From NCBI GenBank assembly GCA_019722365.1, contig JADFUC010001380.1:1240001-1304000 (forward strand): a stretch of DNA of 64,000 bases, in the 5' to 3' direction. Positions 1 to 11,949 of this stretch are shown here, in pieces. The DNA is from Lithospermum erythrorhizon (taxonomy: Eukaryota; Streptophyta; Magnoliopsida; Boraginales; Boraginaceae). Positions within the stretch are counted from its first letter, which is position 1; each line of letters begins with the position of its first letter. A program made the position numbers and the translations under genes. Under the pieces are notes generated by a model. That model saw only the letters and a program-made list of their open reading frames with translations. It made no database searches and was not told where the DNA came from.

Positions 1-1500
1 TCTTTAATATAGGGAATCTGAAGATGTAAAAAGGAGTGATGTGTGTATTATTGGATGTAAATGTAATTGTTTAATTAATCTTTAAAGGAGTTTATTGAAA
101 TTATGGATTACATCTAATCTTAGGGATAATTTTGAGTTGAAATGATGAAATTTCAGAATTGTCTGCTTAAGCTTACGCCAGAGCCGATGGGGCAATAGAA
201 TGGAAATGACTGGTTTAGTTCGGCTGAAGCGAGAAAATAAGTTTAGTTTTAGTTTTGGCTCAGCCAAAACAAACGATCCGTGTACACGCTCACTACGTCG
301 CTTCCATGGGGATATGATCAGCAGCATCTATTGAATGAATTCGCCGCTGCGGTGCGCCTGGCGCTGTCAGCGTGGGATTCGATCCGCAGGCAATGATAGT
401 ATTGTTGGTCCGAATTCGTGCGCCGATTGTTCTTGAGGTTCTGCCATTTATCTTTGGTATGGGGTGAAATTTCTGGACTGTCTGGCCAGCATCTCGAGAT
501 GCGCCACGCATTGGTGATGGGTAGATGCGGGCGGCCTGCGTTGAGCGTGCTCAGCGTATAAATATCAAATCTATTAGAGTGCAAAAAAATATAAATGAAG
601 TAGAACATCTTTGCCGTGCACTGACCCAGAAATTGGTGATATAAATGACGTTTAAATGATATATATTACATTAATATTATTCTTATTATAACTTTAACGA
701 TGTCTATTTATTTTTTAAGCCAAAGTTTAATAAAATTCAAACATATTTTTATAAACAAAATTTTTCCTACTTTTCTTACTTAATTTGATAAAATGGGAAC
801 CAAAAAATGAATTTTTATTTTGGGAAAATAATTCTTTAAATTAAGAAATGGAGGGAGTATTATTTTCGTTAGAAGTTGGCAAAAAGTAGCAATTGAGATT
901 AGAACATTTGGAATGTACCAATGTACATTTTAATTCCTAATATATCCATCATATTTAGGTAGAGCACATATTTTAAAATAGTGCCAGTGTTTTGTGATGA
1001 GTCGATAGAACATTTCAATTTAATTGATTTTGATATTTTTTTCTTCAAACAAATAAGCAACCCATCTCTAATTTTTATCACAATATTCATATCATTATTT
1101 TATACTCATACTATATATATAGGCGAAACTCTAAATTATGAGAAATCAAAAAGATAGTTTTGAATAAGATTAATTCAGAGCCAAGGTAAGTTTTTCTAAA
1201 AGTCCCCAAGTTTTTTTTTTTTTGATCCGAGTTGAATAGAGGTAGTAACACTTTTACTACCGAAAAAAGATTAATAACATTTCAATAGTAAGTTATGATG
1301 GATTAGGTTGAGAGGAGAATAAACAAAATAAGAAACTGGACATTATTTATGCACAAATTTAAATAACATTAATTTCCTGGTGTAGTATACACTATACACA
1401 TAGCATATTCTTTTCATATCATCAAATGAATGCCACATGAAGTCTTACATACATCAGCACACTAAAAACCAATAAACTTTTATTTAAGCTAATAATTAAG
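1..1500. other. Intergenic; unassigned GC-richer patch and a MITE end
   Basis: No convincing gene is visible. Bases about 250-560 are clearly less AT-rich than the surroundings and have overlapping open frames on the minus strand, but I recognise no protein in them and they may be a decayed exon or transposon piece. Bases 640-857 end in a GGAGGGAG block followed by TA, which looks like the right end of a Stowaway-like MITE whose left end I cannot find. The rest is AT-rich with no feature I can support. Confidence 0.4.
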
Positions 1501-1920
1501 CTAGTAGAATAAAAATAAAATGACATAAGAGGCAACTACTATGATGATCATGAGTGTTCTTGATCCTCCTAGAGCAAGTGATGAGGAGTCCTCAACATCC
1601 TTGTGAGGTGGCTTCTTGAAATAATATGGGAAATAAGGCAATATAGGGTCTGGAGGAGGCTGTGTTGATCCACCATAGAAGTTTTGTGGAGGATTATACG
1701 GATAGTATCCTACTGGTGATGGATTATTATTGTAAGGGGTGGCTGGAGGAGGATATGAGCCTTGAGACGGCGGAGTTGGAGTCACCGGGGAGTTGTTTCC
1801 GGGGCCTATAGGGGGAGGGTAACATGGGTATGGACATTGTGAGGTTGCTTGTTGTGGATGTATGAGAACTATTGAAAGGAAGAAAAGAGTGATGAGCAAC
1901 TCGGGGGGTTTCAAGGTCAT
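1501..1920 (-). CDS. Short proline-rich (extensin-like) protein, GPI-anchor type
   Basis: Single-exon gene for a 139-residue protein. Residues 1-27 form a signal peptide ending near ATSQ. A CPYPC motif follows, then a body rich in proline, tyrosine and asparagine (PPPATPYNNNP, PPQNFYGG, PPPDPILPYFPYYF). After a polar KKPPHKDVEDSSS stretch the protein ends in a hydrophobic segment (about residues 122-139), the layout of a GPI-anchor signal. The protein is therefore probably exported and held at the plasma membrane or wall, with prolines open to hydroxylation. The family is the short hydroxyproline-rich or extensin-like proteins of plants; the molecular role is unknown. It resembles the protein at 11485-11871 in overall plan (signal, short Cys motif, Pro-rich body, TPPSQ, hydrophobic tail). 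The start is the only Met before the signal peptide. Confidence 0.75.
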   Translation of the reverse strand: MTLKPPELLITLFFLSIVLIHPQQATSQCPYPCYPPPIGPGNNSPVTPTPPSQGSYPPPATPYNNNPSPVGYYPYNPPQNFYGGSTQPPPDPILPYFPYYFKKPPHKDVEDSSSLALGGSRTLMIIIVVASYVILFLFY

Positions 1921-2083
1921 GTTTGATGACTTTGTGACAAGAAAACAAAGAAAAGGTTATGAAAATAGAAGAGAAGTAAAGAATTGGTAAAGTGTATGAG
2001 GTAAGGTGTGGACCTAGTAAGCACCAAGATAGAGACTTCATTTGTGGGATTTAAAACAACTAAAAAAAATTCACAAAAGGAGT

Positions 2084-2097
2084 CCGACTATATAAAA
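2084..2097 (-). promoter_or_regulatory. Possible TATA box of the proline-rich gene at 1501-1920
   Basis: Read on the minus strand this is TTTTTTATATAGTC, about 165 bases before the start codon. The stretch also reads as TATATAAA on the plus strand, so direction is ambiguous and the call is weak. Confidence 0.3.
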
Positions 2098-2099
2098 AA

Positions 2100-3355
2100 T
2101 CATATAAATTATTATTTTGTTCTTGAATGAAATTTTAGGTCTCCTTTTTAACACTATCTTGATGTGACTTTAGCTCCCTTACCACAAAAGCTAACATTAA
2201 GCTAACATAATAGGAAAGATAAGCTTTAGGTGACATTTCAATGTCTTTGAGAAAGCTAAGAAGGTAATTGATTTAGTTGCATTCCAACAAGAAATAAGAT
2301 GAAGAAATTATTAAGGGTTTCGATTAAGAACAAATTATAAAGATATGGTTTAATTAATTATAAAAGACATTTTTGTTAGAAAAATCATTAATATCATTAT
2401 CATATATCTTTATCCCCAAGTTATGTATGTTGAATTTATTGTTGAAAAATGGAGTGTTTCTAGACTTTTGTAGGTTGGGCAAGGGCTAAGGGATGGTCTA
2501 GGAGTTTAATGGCTCAATTTAATTGTGAAAAGGAGTTGGATAACAACTTAAGTAACTATCAAATGGAAACAACTTTGCAAGCTGGATAACAGAGCTAGAA
2601 CAGGGTTACCAATAGTTACATTACATGCTAACAACCAGATTAGGACTAGATGTTACAACTTTGGAGTCATGTCATCTTGTACGTTGTTACAATATTGAGC
2701 ATTTGTATAATTAAAGTGATTTGAAATGCTAATAGTATTACGGAGTATCTTTGTTCAAGAAAATATTTTAGAAAGTTTGTTCAGATCAAAGTGAATCGTT
2801 AGGAGACATTCCATTCACTTATTACACTTTAATTTTGAGATTAATAATTAATTTGTTCAGTAAGTGGTGACAAGAGGTGAATAATTCAGCTGCGTTCACT
2901 TAGATGACTAAATAAATTATATTTCTAAACAAGATTGTTGAGTGTCGATATCGATGTTGTCGTTTGATTCAGTTTACTACTCATTTGATTCCTATCAATT
3001 CGCGCCCCCAATCAGAATCCAAGGACCAATCCAACCGTTTGCCTTCCACACACCCAACTAGAGTCTCACCACAAAGATGAAATAGAAGGGACTCAAAAGT
3101 GGAGGAAGAAAGTCACAAATACCTAAGGCACTAAGCTAGGGATTTCTTTCTAACTCTAAAAGACAGTAAGCTTAGAGAGGTTCACACAACCTTAAGACAC
3201 TAAGCTAAGAGTGGAACACATAACACACTTTAACCTAAAGACTATATAGAATTAATTTAAGCATTAGTGGGTTGGTTGTAAAGAGTCGGACTAATTGATT
3301 ATTGGGCCAACATATCCAATAAGGATGAACACACATATAAATCTCAATTCACCTA
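2100..3355. other. AT-rich intergenic DNA
   Basis: No coding sequence, RNA gene or clear repeat end is visible. TACGGAGTA-like words near 2737 are commonly found at plant MITE ends, but I could not pair them. Confidence 0.4.
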
Positions 3356-4162
3356 CAGTAAAAACTCTATAAATTAATAATGTTGAGACTGGCAAAATTT
3401 ATTAATTTAGAGAGTTATTAATTTATCGATAAATTAATAAATTATTAATTTAAAGAGTCTTTTAACAACATGAAGACATGTCCATTGAATGACTTCTTGA
3501 ATTTATAGCGATAGATATGAAAGATGTAGAAGCATCCAAAAGATATCGAAAGATATTAGAAATACAAAAAGATAATAAGGAAATAATATTAATTATTTAC
3601 ATATTAGTTATATTAATTACTTGAGTTTCAATTTTAGTATTATTAACATGAATATTTCATATTGTGCCTATAAATATGGAGCTAGTCTACCTAAATATTT
3701 CATAAGTTTAATTCAATTCAATATTTATATTACTTTGTCATTCTTATTAAAAAAAAATATTCAATCATATCTTATACAATGCTTCTCATCTAAAATGTGT
3801 TGAAAAATCAATAAATCTTAAGCCGATGAAATATCGCAGCATTGTGTGAGTACAAGAGACATCATCCTGCATGCACACAAAATGACTTATAAGCGTGGTT
3901 TGAGGAAAAATTTCAGTTGAACTTTATTTAAAAGAAAAAAAACAATTATAAAGTCTTTATTTTCATTAAGTTGTAATAATTATTTTTTAAATTTCTAAGA
4001 ATTATTAATTTATGATTTTCTTGGAACCTATATTATAAAGGGATTTTATAATTTTTATCTATTTTATAATTTTTTAACTTCTGGCTCAAGATGGGAACTA
4101 ATAAATTTATTATTTTAGAGAGTTTATTAATTTATCATAGCTACACTCTGTGAGTTTTACTG
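3356..4162. mobile_element. Emigrant/Lemi-like (pogo type) DNA element
   Basis: The left end reads CAGTAAAAACTCTATAAATT and the right end, inverted, starts CAGTAAAACTCACAGAG; both are next to TA, the duplicated target of Tc1/mariner/pogo elements. The left end nearly matches the known Emigrant terminal repeat (CAGTAAAACCTCTATAAATT). At about 807 bp it is longer than typical Emigrant MITEs. No transposase frame survives; the inside is AT-rich, with more TTATTAATTT-type words in both orientations next to each end. Confidence 0.7.
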
Positions 4163-4590
4163 TATTTTCTTTCCAAAACTAAACGATTTTGCGTGCTTAT
4201 TCATGCCAAAAAAAAAACTTCATTTCGGGACATCTTGCTAATCTCACAAATTTGGGTCAAACTGTAATCCCATGAAGTTTACTGATCCAACGTATGCATT
4301 TGAACTCCAACCAAGGCGAATACTAGAAATTAAGGAGTTGAGATAAGAATATGATAATAAGCTTGAATATTAATGATAGTGCTTATTGAATTTTGAAGCA
4401 TGTAAGGGTTGACTTCCGTGACGTGTGATAGAGTGCTCCAACAGAATTGTTGAACACTCAAAGGAAAGATTTGAGAACAAAATGATAATGCAACGTTTAT
4501 GATGAGTTCTAACGATTCATCATTAGATTTTAAAGTAAATGTTGTTCCACATTAAATATATCAAAGATATTGTTGTTTTATACAATTGAA

Positions 4591-7140
4591 ATGTAACGAC
4601 CCGTCCTTATTGGTTGTCCCGGTATTTGGGGTTCGGCCGGCAACATAAACATCAGAGTTACCATACAATTCGGACCAAAACAATGAAGGAAAAATACAAC
4701 GTAACTATGCACAGATGGTGATCTAAGATAACAACAAATAATAATTTCTAATTCCCCATACACCTGCATAAAAATCATATACAACACGTTTTCTAAATAC
4801 AAACTTTGACACAACACAAGGTACACACTGAAGACTGTTGAGGATCTCCAAATGTACCCAAATCCCGAATCATAATTTCATTTGACTCATCATCACAACG
4901 ATGCTTCAATGCCGACTTTTCCTTTAACAATAAAATATCAGTCCCTAAAATAAGGTGAGCTTGGTGAAAGCTCGTGAATACTCATATAACAAAGTCATAT
5001 TCAACTACGATGTATAAACATGGTCATCGAATAGTTGTGATAATTAATTTCATTATATTTTATCATAATTATTCATATCACTAGTCACCTCCCATATGAT
5101 CCTCTCCCCTCTCATAATTTAATATCTCCAACAATTTAATACAATCAACTTACAAAATAATTCAATAATATTAGATAACACTATAATATCAAAGAGATCT
5201 ACTATAATGCATACTACTCAAATCTACAAAATCAAGTTAAGAACTCCCCAAGACATTACATAAGCAACAATAACTTTGAGTTCCGCCCTCTATTGTGAGT
5301 CTACTCCTCTAATAGAAGAAAGTTCAACGCTACCTCGCCGCTTTCTACCCTTTAAAGAAACGAGGACAAATAATGTAATAATCAACGCCACTGCTGCTTA
5401 CCCAAAGAAACGAGTGACACAATAATGTAATAATCAACGTCACTCGTTGCTTCTACTCCAGCAAACGAGGACCAAATAATGTAATAATCAATTACCCGTT
5501 GCTTCTACTCCAGCAAACGGATAAAATCGAATCATCTCAACATCTGAACTAACCGGAATAGAGTTCACACACAATCACATTTTAGCTAAATCATATGACC
5601 GTTGATTCCATTGAATACCGGACTATAGGCCGCTGACATTCTAACAAACAATTTAGACACACAAAGCGTTGATTTGCGAATACCGGTGATCCTACGGACC
5701 GCCGCTGATTCTAGAGAATATCGTATTATATCACATCATAAGTCACAACACAAACGTTCACTTTCAAAATATTGTCATATCATAACATCATGCTAATACA
5801 TAAGCATCTCAATATCACTAAATATCATCGTAACCTCAATAATTTCTCAATACATCTATCTCATCATTTATCATCATCGTGTCACCATTCTTTTCCATAT
5901 ATCATTATCAATCATGACTTCACAGTACAATCGACTCATCAACATATTCCTGATACATATGCTATTATTTCAAGTTACTACCATTAATTGATCAAGTTGT
6001 CATCATACTCCTATCAAAACATATCAATATCTCATGCTACAACCATAAGATTATACAATATACATATGGACAATATCTAATTTATATAACTCATCTTATG
6101 ATAATGTTAATATCACCTTATTATTAACTTCTCATATCATCACATCTCATAAACTTAACATCATATCAATCTCTCTTGCTAATCTTACCACATTCCCATC
6201 ATCATCATGTTATCTTCACATAACAACATAATTCTCAACATCCCATATTCATATCAATCTCACAACAATTCATTTCCATTATATTCATCTTATCCTTTAA
6301 TGTTATCAACCAAATAATTTATTCCTTTTATCAAGCATTCATAAATACATATAATCTCATTTTAATGCTTATTTATAACATTAACTCTTTACACATACAT
6401 AGTCATATCATAATATGTCAAATCTATAACATTCCAATATCTCATATATTAATATTCAATCTAGTTTCCTACCACAACTAATTAGTTCAACTGTCCTTAT
6501 TCTCATACTTATACACGTATCATTATATCACACTTAATATAATCAAGATTCATTTTACGTAAATCTCATCTCAAATAACTTTCTATATATCCAATTCCCA
6601 TTAATTATCATATCAACATACTCCTCGTGAATCTTTTAATAGTTATCCAATTTACAACAACCCAAAAATATACAATACACATATTCATAATGATCAAAGA
6701 TTATAAACGTATATTTAGTACTCACTTCAATAAGCCAAATATCAACAACTTTACTACTTCAATCACCTATTCGATATTAACACTTTTACTCATGAAACTT
6801 GAATCGCTTACTTCAAGGTTCATGATGAATAGAAAATCACATCAAAAGCGGAAAGAAAAAATTTAAGAAAAAGAGGGAGGAGGAGTTCACGGCCAAGCAG
6901 GAAAAGAGGAGAAATTTTTGTGTAGCCTTTTCTTTAGTTTATGCTATTTATAGAAATGAAGCTGTTTAGCCTCAAGAAATTATATGCCATTTAAGTGTCT
7001 AAGAAGGCAGAGGTGTCTAATAAGAAGTAAAGACGATGTGTCATTTCCTTTTAGCTAGGAGGAAAGTGATAAGTAGTATTTAGCTATACATTTGTTCAGC
7101 GCCCGAATTTATTTTAAGTAGAGCAATACTCAATTATTAC
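4591..7140. mobile_element. Candidate solo LTR of a Gypsy-type retrotransposon
   Basis: The block opens with TGTAACGACCCG (from 4592), a start often seen in plant Gypsy (chromovirus/Tekay-like) LTRs. A possible 5-bp target duplication TTGAA occurs at 4586-4590 and at 7141-7145, which would set the right end at TTATTAC. The block carries GC-richer internal tandem repeats (5361-5519 and again about 5580-5730), as long plant LTRs often do. Near 6880-6960 there is a promoter-like stretch (GAGGAG leader, TGCTATTTATAG). No protein-coding retroelement domain was seen beside it. The right border is uncertain. Confidence 0.45.
5361..5519. repeat. Tandem repeat, three units of about 50-55 bp
   Basis: Units begin with CGAG at 5361, 5411 and 5466, and each contains AATAATGTAATAATCAA. 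Units 2 and 3 also share TTGCTTCTACTCCAGCAAACG. They lie inside the putative LTR. Confidence 0.8.
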
Positions 7141-9903
7141 TTGAACTATAAAAATTCTGCTTGGTTTCCAATCCACCCTCCTTATAAATTTCTTCTCAAA
7201 ATTTACTCACAACTCATTTGTCTTATTGTCGCAACTCACTCCTTTCAATACGCCTTTAGAAAAGGTCTAATATCACAACATCTTATTACCCAAACAAATG
7301 CTCACATTATAGTAATCTGGCCTTCTGTAGTTCATAATATTCCCCATAAAACACATTAACTTTACCTCATGCTATTACCTAAGATTATATTATTCATCGA
7401 TAACATTTCTATGTCTCTATTTCATTATTCATTATCGTATCATTTCTACATATTCAAGTAAGTCGACCAACCCATCTTCCAAAAAATTTCTCTCAAAGAA
7501 ACAATCTCTCTACTCCATTAAAATACTTCTTTAGGAAGAATAACCATCATTAGTGGTGGTTATTTCTTACCCCTTTCAATGCCTTTTTTTTTAGTTTTTA
7601 ATAAACTAAAATGTTAGATTTCGTTAATTTAACATTTTCTTGCTATAGGTTTTTCTTTTTTCTTTTGAATTAATATTTGTTCTTCTCAAGTATTTTTCAC
7701 CAATTAAGAGTTACGCTAGTGATGCAACACAATACCTATTTATGTTCCAGTCGAGTCCGGTCATGTCATAGTAGAATGAATAAGAACGAGTATCGCCTCA
7801 CAAATTTCAATATACTAAGTAATTAGGCCTTTTCTTAATCCTACTCAATTAATAATTCAAGATATAAATTATTATCTAGACTACTTCACTAAATTGACTC
7901 TCTGTAACTTAAATTAACTAAACTAACTCGAACGCAAAAGTAGTGGGATTGTACTTAATATTGAGTATATCGACACATGAGTTTCCCTTACTCTGATCGC
8001 CGATTCAATTTTATCTAGTAGTTACTTATTAGTTCATAAATAAAGCATTCCTAAACAATTGAGTATTACTTCTCGCCATCACCAATTAAGTCTCCAAGAA
8101 ACTAACTTATATCTCTATGATAGCTTAAAAAATAGGAGATCTTAATAACTTATGTTATTAAATTGCACATGGCATTACCTATATCTCTATGGTAAGTGAA
8201 ATACGTGGTTCCGATTATCAATTCCTAAGTGACAAACCCTATTTCAAAGAATTAATCACTTATATGAACGACTTTAATATCGGAGTATCAAGATATTAAA
8301 CAGAATACCAATTATGCAATAATCGATCATGAAACCGAAATAAATTAACTCCAAGAAAAAATCAAATCATCCGATCCAACTACATCATGGTCCCGAATTT
8401 CAATAATAAAATTAGTTCATGTAATAAAAGACATAAATAAATACATGAAATTACTTGAATTCATCCTTAACAATAAAAAAATAACTCTGAATTAAAAATA
8501 TATTCAAACCAATTAAAAGTAATCAACTTCAACTTCGCCTTGGTGCACAATTATGTAATCAATTTCAATTTCTTCTGCAGCCTTAAACGGTGCGCCTAAA
8601 AGTTCCAAACAAAGTTGGATTTACTTTTCCTGGGAATTCAGATATCTCTCTTTTACTCTAACTTCTCCTTTATGCTCCATAACCTAATAGTTGATGGGCC
8701 GAATCCCTTATTCTCGATCATTTAATTCTCATGTAACTCTTAGTGGATCGCTTGCTATCTTTTCAATTCGCGCCCGATTCCTTCACTTTAACCGATAACC
8801 TACTAAACTCAAATAAAAACTAAAACAAGTGCAAATTATATCGATTAAGGTAAAAAATAACATCACTAATACGTAATTAGGGGGCCTCAAAACACTATAT
8901 AATAAACACTTATCAAGAATCTATTCTTAAATACGGATATATACTCCAAGACGTAAGATATATCATCAAGATATTTGAGGCTCAGGCAAAAGCTTAAAGT
9001 TTGTATTTAACTGTATTGGAATCTTATTTGCAGATATCGATACGTTGATTCTATCATATTTTAACTTTGATTAGAATTTTTGGGAAGTTCTTATGATTCA
9101 TTGACGTGAAAGTATCTCATTCAATTATATACCATAAGAATTTACAAATTTATGAATGAATATTAATCATCGTTTTAATTCAAAAAAAATTAACAAAATT
9201 GGACATTCAACAGTCTTTTTAAGTCCTTGCCAAAACGTTCTTAATGAAGATATCATAATTCTGTGTAATATTCCCCAATCGAATAAGCTAGAACAATGAA
9301 ACATTAACGACGACGTAGTCAAAAGGAGCAAGTAACTACAAAGCGTGGCCACATGTGTCACCACCTAATCACATGGTTAGGTTGACACATCAAAGTTTGT
9401 TTCATGAAGCTTCAAAACTTCAATTATTTAATTGTTTAATTCATCAATAATCGATGTAGATCTTATCATTTTGAACTGCCTGACAAACTCTGACATCTAT
9501 ATCCAACGTACAAAGAGTATTTATTTACAATTGAAACATCATTTGACAAATTAAATATGTCAAAGCCGATGGGACTTGGGCCTATATTATTTTGGCTTCT
9601 TTTATTTTTATCCTCAAAACTATCTCTATCTTTTTAAATTATCTCTTAAAATTATTATATTTTTAAGCCAGCTTCTCCTTAAACTATCTTCTTTTCAAAT
9701 CGCCTCAAAAGCTCAAATTTTAATATTAAAATTGATGAAATATTTTTTTAATAGAAGAGTAAACTTGAAATTGTATATACATTACATATTTGGGATTCGA
9801 AAATAAATTAACAAATTTAAAATTAAAATACACACCCCTACCCCAAAGCACCACCCACCAACCTCCTCTAGCCCCACCATGGGAACAACCTCCTCCGCCG
9901 TAA
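7141..9903. other. AT-rich DNA, probably old transposon sequence
   Basis: Many short open frames but no recognisable protein. A short hairpin lies at 7536-7568 (AAGAATAACCATCA ... TGGTGGTTATTTCTT). Texture and scattered GC-richer islets (7730-7790, 8560-8760) suggest degraded retroelement DNA, but no boundary or domain could be placed. Confidence 0.35.
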
Positions 9904-10116
9904 TCAACCCTGCCACCACCATTTCTCTGAAATCTCACCATACATATTACAATCAGTCAACCACAACACTTCAAGATTACTCAAGTTCCCACTCAAATCC
10001 AAATACTTCAAATTTGACAAATCTACTAACTTCTCAAGCAATAACCCAATTAATAAATTCTGCCCCAAACTCAAATAACTCATTGAATCACAACTACCAA
10101 GTTCATTTTCATTCAA
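9904..10116 (-). pseudogene. Fragment of an HSL1/HAESA-type LRR receptor kinase gene
   Basis: The 70-residue minus-strand frame carries leucine-rich-repeat text: LVDLSNLKYLDLSGN, then LSNLEVLWLTDCNMYGEI. The phrase NLEVLWLT-C followed by a G-I motif is characteristic of the extracellular LRR region of the HAESA/HSL family (LRR-XI receptor kinases). Only about two repeats remain, joined across a deletion (SGN runs straight into LSNLEV). No signal peptide, membrane segment or kinase domain is found nearby. It is best read as a captured or degraded gene fragment and not an expressed receptor. Confidence 0.65.
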
Positions 10117-11069
10117 TATTATTATTGTAAAATGATTTATATGTGAGATTTTGGAGTCTGTATAGCAATGAAGCTTTGAAGGTCAAGAGATGTTACGTGA
10201 ATTATTTAGAGATTTGAGGTCGCCGACTCTGAATTGGTGGGAGGAGGTCGACGACTGAATGGAGAGAGGAGGCGGAGGCGAGAACTTCTTGGTTAACGGC
10301 AGGGTGGCCGCAGGAGGTTTTGGATTGAGACGATGTACGATTTGTCAAGTTTTGTGGGTTGGGGGATTGAGAATGGGGGTGGGGATTTGATTTTTTTTTA
10401 ATTATTCGAAAGTATTACTCCATTAAAATATGCTCACATATTAAGTTATTATAAAAAGTGTCCCTTAAATATAATATACATGTAATTTCAAATTTACCCT
10501 TTGTCAAATTAAAAGTTGATCCAATTTGACTTTAGGGGACAAATTGAAAGGAAGGATAGCTTAGGGGGTAAGCTTGAAAAGATAATAATGGTGAGACAAC
10601 TCAAAGATAGTTAGTCAGCCTGCACAAAAAAGAAAAGCGTTCTCTATTATTTTGTTGCACGATAAAAAATTTGTACTCCAACAATTGATGTCCGATCTAA
10701 TATTTGTAGAATCAATATTTAATTCAATATCAACAGACTTGTCTGATTAGTATTAATATCATGTTTAAACTATAAACACAAATTTAAGTACCTAGCTAAT
10801 TGGACTCTTACCAGTTTCCATATCTACCAGACTCATAATCTGGAGACTAAAAGGCTAAGATCAATTACAGGGCTTTAGAGGAAATACATCAAGTTGGTTC
10901 ATTGCCTCATTGGTACATGGAGAAGTATATAACCTGGCATATGATATGCTATATTATAACAATAAAAGTTGATCAGTGCATTCACTATACCAATTATAAT
11001 TATACATGCATCCCCGAACATGTTGCATAATTCTTTTACACACCTAAACATATTAAATAATATAAATCC

Positions 11070-11117
11070 AAAGTTTATATGTAAAGTATCAATAAAGTTT
11101 ATATGTAAAGTATCAAT
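11070..11117. repeat. Direct duplication, 24 bp x 2
   Basis: Two adjacent identical units, each starting AAAGTTTATATGTAAAGTAT, at 11070-11093 and 11094-11117. Confidence 0.9.
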
Positions 11118-11358
11118 TCGTTACTCCGATCCCTATGATATATAGCTAGATTACATGAGTAAAACGAAAAAGTGTTATTGGCTTTTATTCAAGCAAATTC
11201 CACTTATAATTGAGAATATTATTATTCATTATTCCAACAAGGTGGTGACAAATAAAATTCAACACTTATGTTCAAGAGTCCCATATGTAACGAACAACTT
11301 TAATCAACATGTAAATTATAAAATTCACAAACTATCACCAACCTATCAGTAATTAGAG

Positions 11359-11430
11359 TCGACTCCATAGTCTCGTGATCTCAAATATTCTCGACTCCCA
11401 TAGTCTCATGATCTCAAATATTCTCGACTC
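11359..11430. repeat. Direct duplication, about 32-33 bp x 2 plus a partial copy
   Basis: Units start TCGACTCC at 11359 and 11391 and differ by one inserted C and one G/A change. A partial third copy (TCGACTC) begins at 11424. The array lies just downstream of the proline-rich gene at 11485-11871. Confidence 0.85.
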
Positions 11431-11484
11431 TTGATCAGAAATTCGTCCCATATTATTTGTCAACATTCACATAATATTTCACCT

Positions 11485-11871
11485 CTAAGCATGAAAGCCC
11501 AACAACAAACTACCAATCAAGATTTGTAATCCAACATTAAATCCCCTTGCAGCTGCTTTAGAATAGTTATGATCCACAGGATACAAGTCCCCTGGAGGAC
11601 CAGTTATGTAGACATATTGTGATGGTGGAGTTGGTGCACTTGGCTTGTTGCTAGAGCCACCACTAGGTGGAGGAGGAGGACACTTGTTGCTCGGCGGCCG
11701 TGGCGGCGGCGGCGGCGGCGATTGAACACATGGACTATTACATGGACACCCTCCACACTTGTTATCAAAGCCAGGGGCACTTGTGTTGTCATCTTCCAGC
11801 TTTCTTGAATTTAATCCATGAATTGGCTCTGCAATTGCAAAAACAATAAGGAACATAACAAGTTTCATCAT
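11485..11871 (-). CDS. Short proline-rich protein with GPP-G-LYPVD motif, GPI-anchor type
   Basis: Single-exon gene for 128 residues. Residues 1-19 are a signal peptide (MMKLVMFLIVFAIAEPIHG). A Cys motif CGGCPCNSPC sits at 39-48, followed by SPPPPPP (51-57) and CPPPPP (64-69) extensin-like runs, then YITGPPGDLYPVD at about 88-100. The last 18 residues are hydrophobic, as in a GPI-anchor addition signal. From memory, the GPPG-LYPVD block next to the hydrophobic tail recurs in plant short extensin-like proteins of unknown function; the protein probably sits at the outer face of the plasma membrane or in the wall. A good TATA box lies about 70 bases upstream. It looks intact, and its plan is shared with the gene at 1501-1920, 9.6 kb away on the same strand. 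Confidence 0.8.
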   Translation of the reverse strand: MMKLVMFLIVFAIAEPIHGLNSRKLEDDNTSAPGFDNKCGGCPCNSPCVQSPPPPPPRPPSNKCPPPPPSGGSSNKPSAPTPPSQYVYITGPPGDLYPVDHNYSKAAARGFNVGLQILIGSLLLGFHA

Positions 11872-11937
11872 TTTTATTATCGTAAATGAGAAAACTAATT
11901 AAAGGGTGTTTTTTTTTTTATAATTCTGAATTTGAGT

Positions 11938-11948
11938 CTTTTTATATA
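11938..11948 (-). promoter_or_regulatory. TATA box of the proline-rich gene at 11485-11871
   Basis: On the minus strand this reads TATATAAAAAG, 67-77 bases before the start codon, a normal plant TATA position for a short 5' leader. Confidence 0.6.
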
Positions 11949-11949
11949 T

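Larger units (their letters stand above)
10130..11484. other. Intergenic, with short tandem duplications
   Basis: Bases 10200-10380 are G-rich and A-poor and may be a further piece of the same captured sequence as the LRR fragment. The rest is AT-rich without coding signal, except for two short direct duplications listed separately. Confidence 0.4.

Noticed and set aside
293..608. Overlapping minus-strand frames in a GC-richer patch
   Set aside because: No domain or signal was recognised and the frames overlap each other; kept only as an unassigned patch.
5772..6866. His/Thr/Ile-rich frames on the plus strand
   Set aside because: Biased composition from ATC/CAT-rich LTR sequence; not protein-like.
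7536..7568. Hairpin that could be a microRNA or terminator
   Set aside because: The stem is only about 14 bp and too short for a plant miRNA precursor; bacterial-style terminators do not apply.
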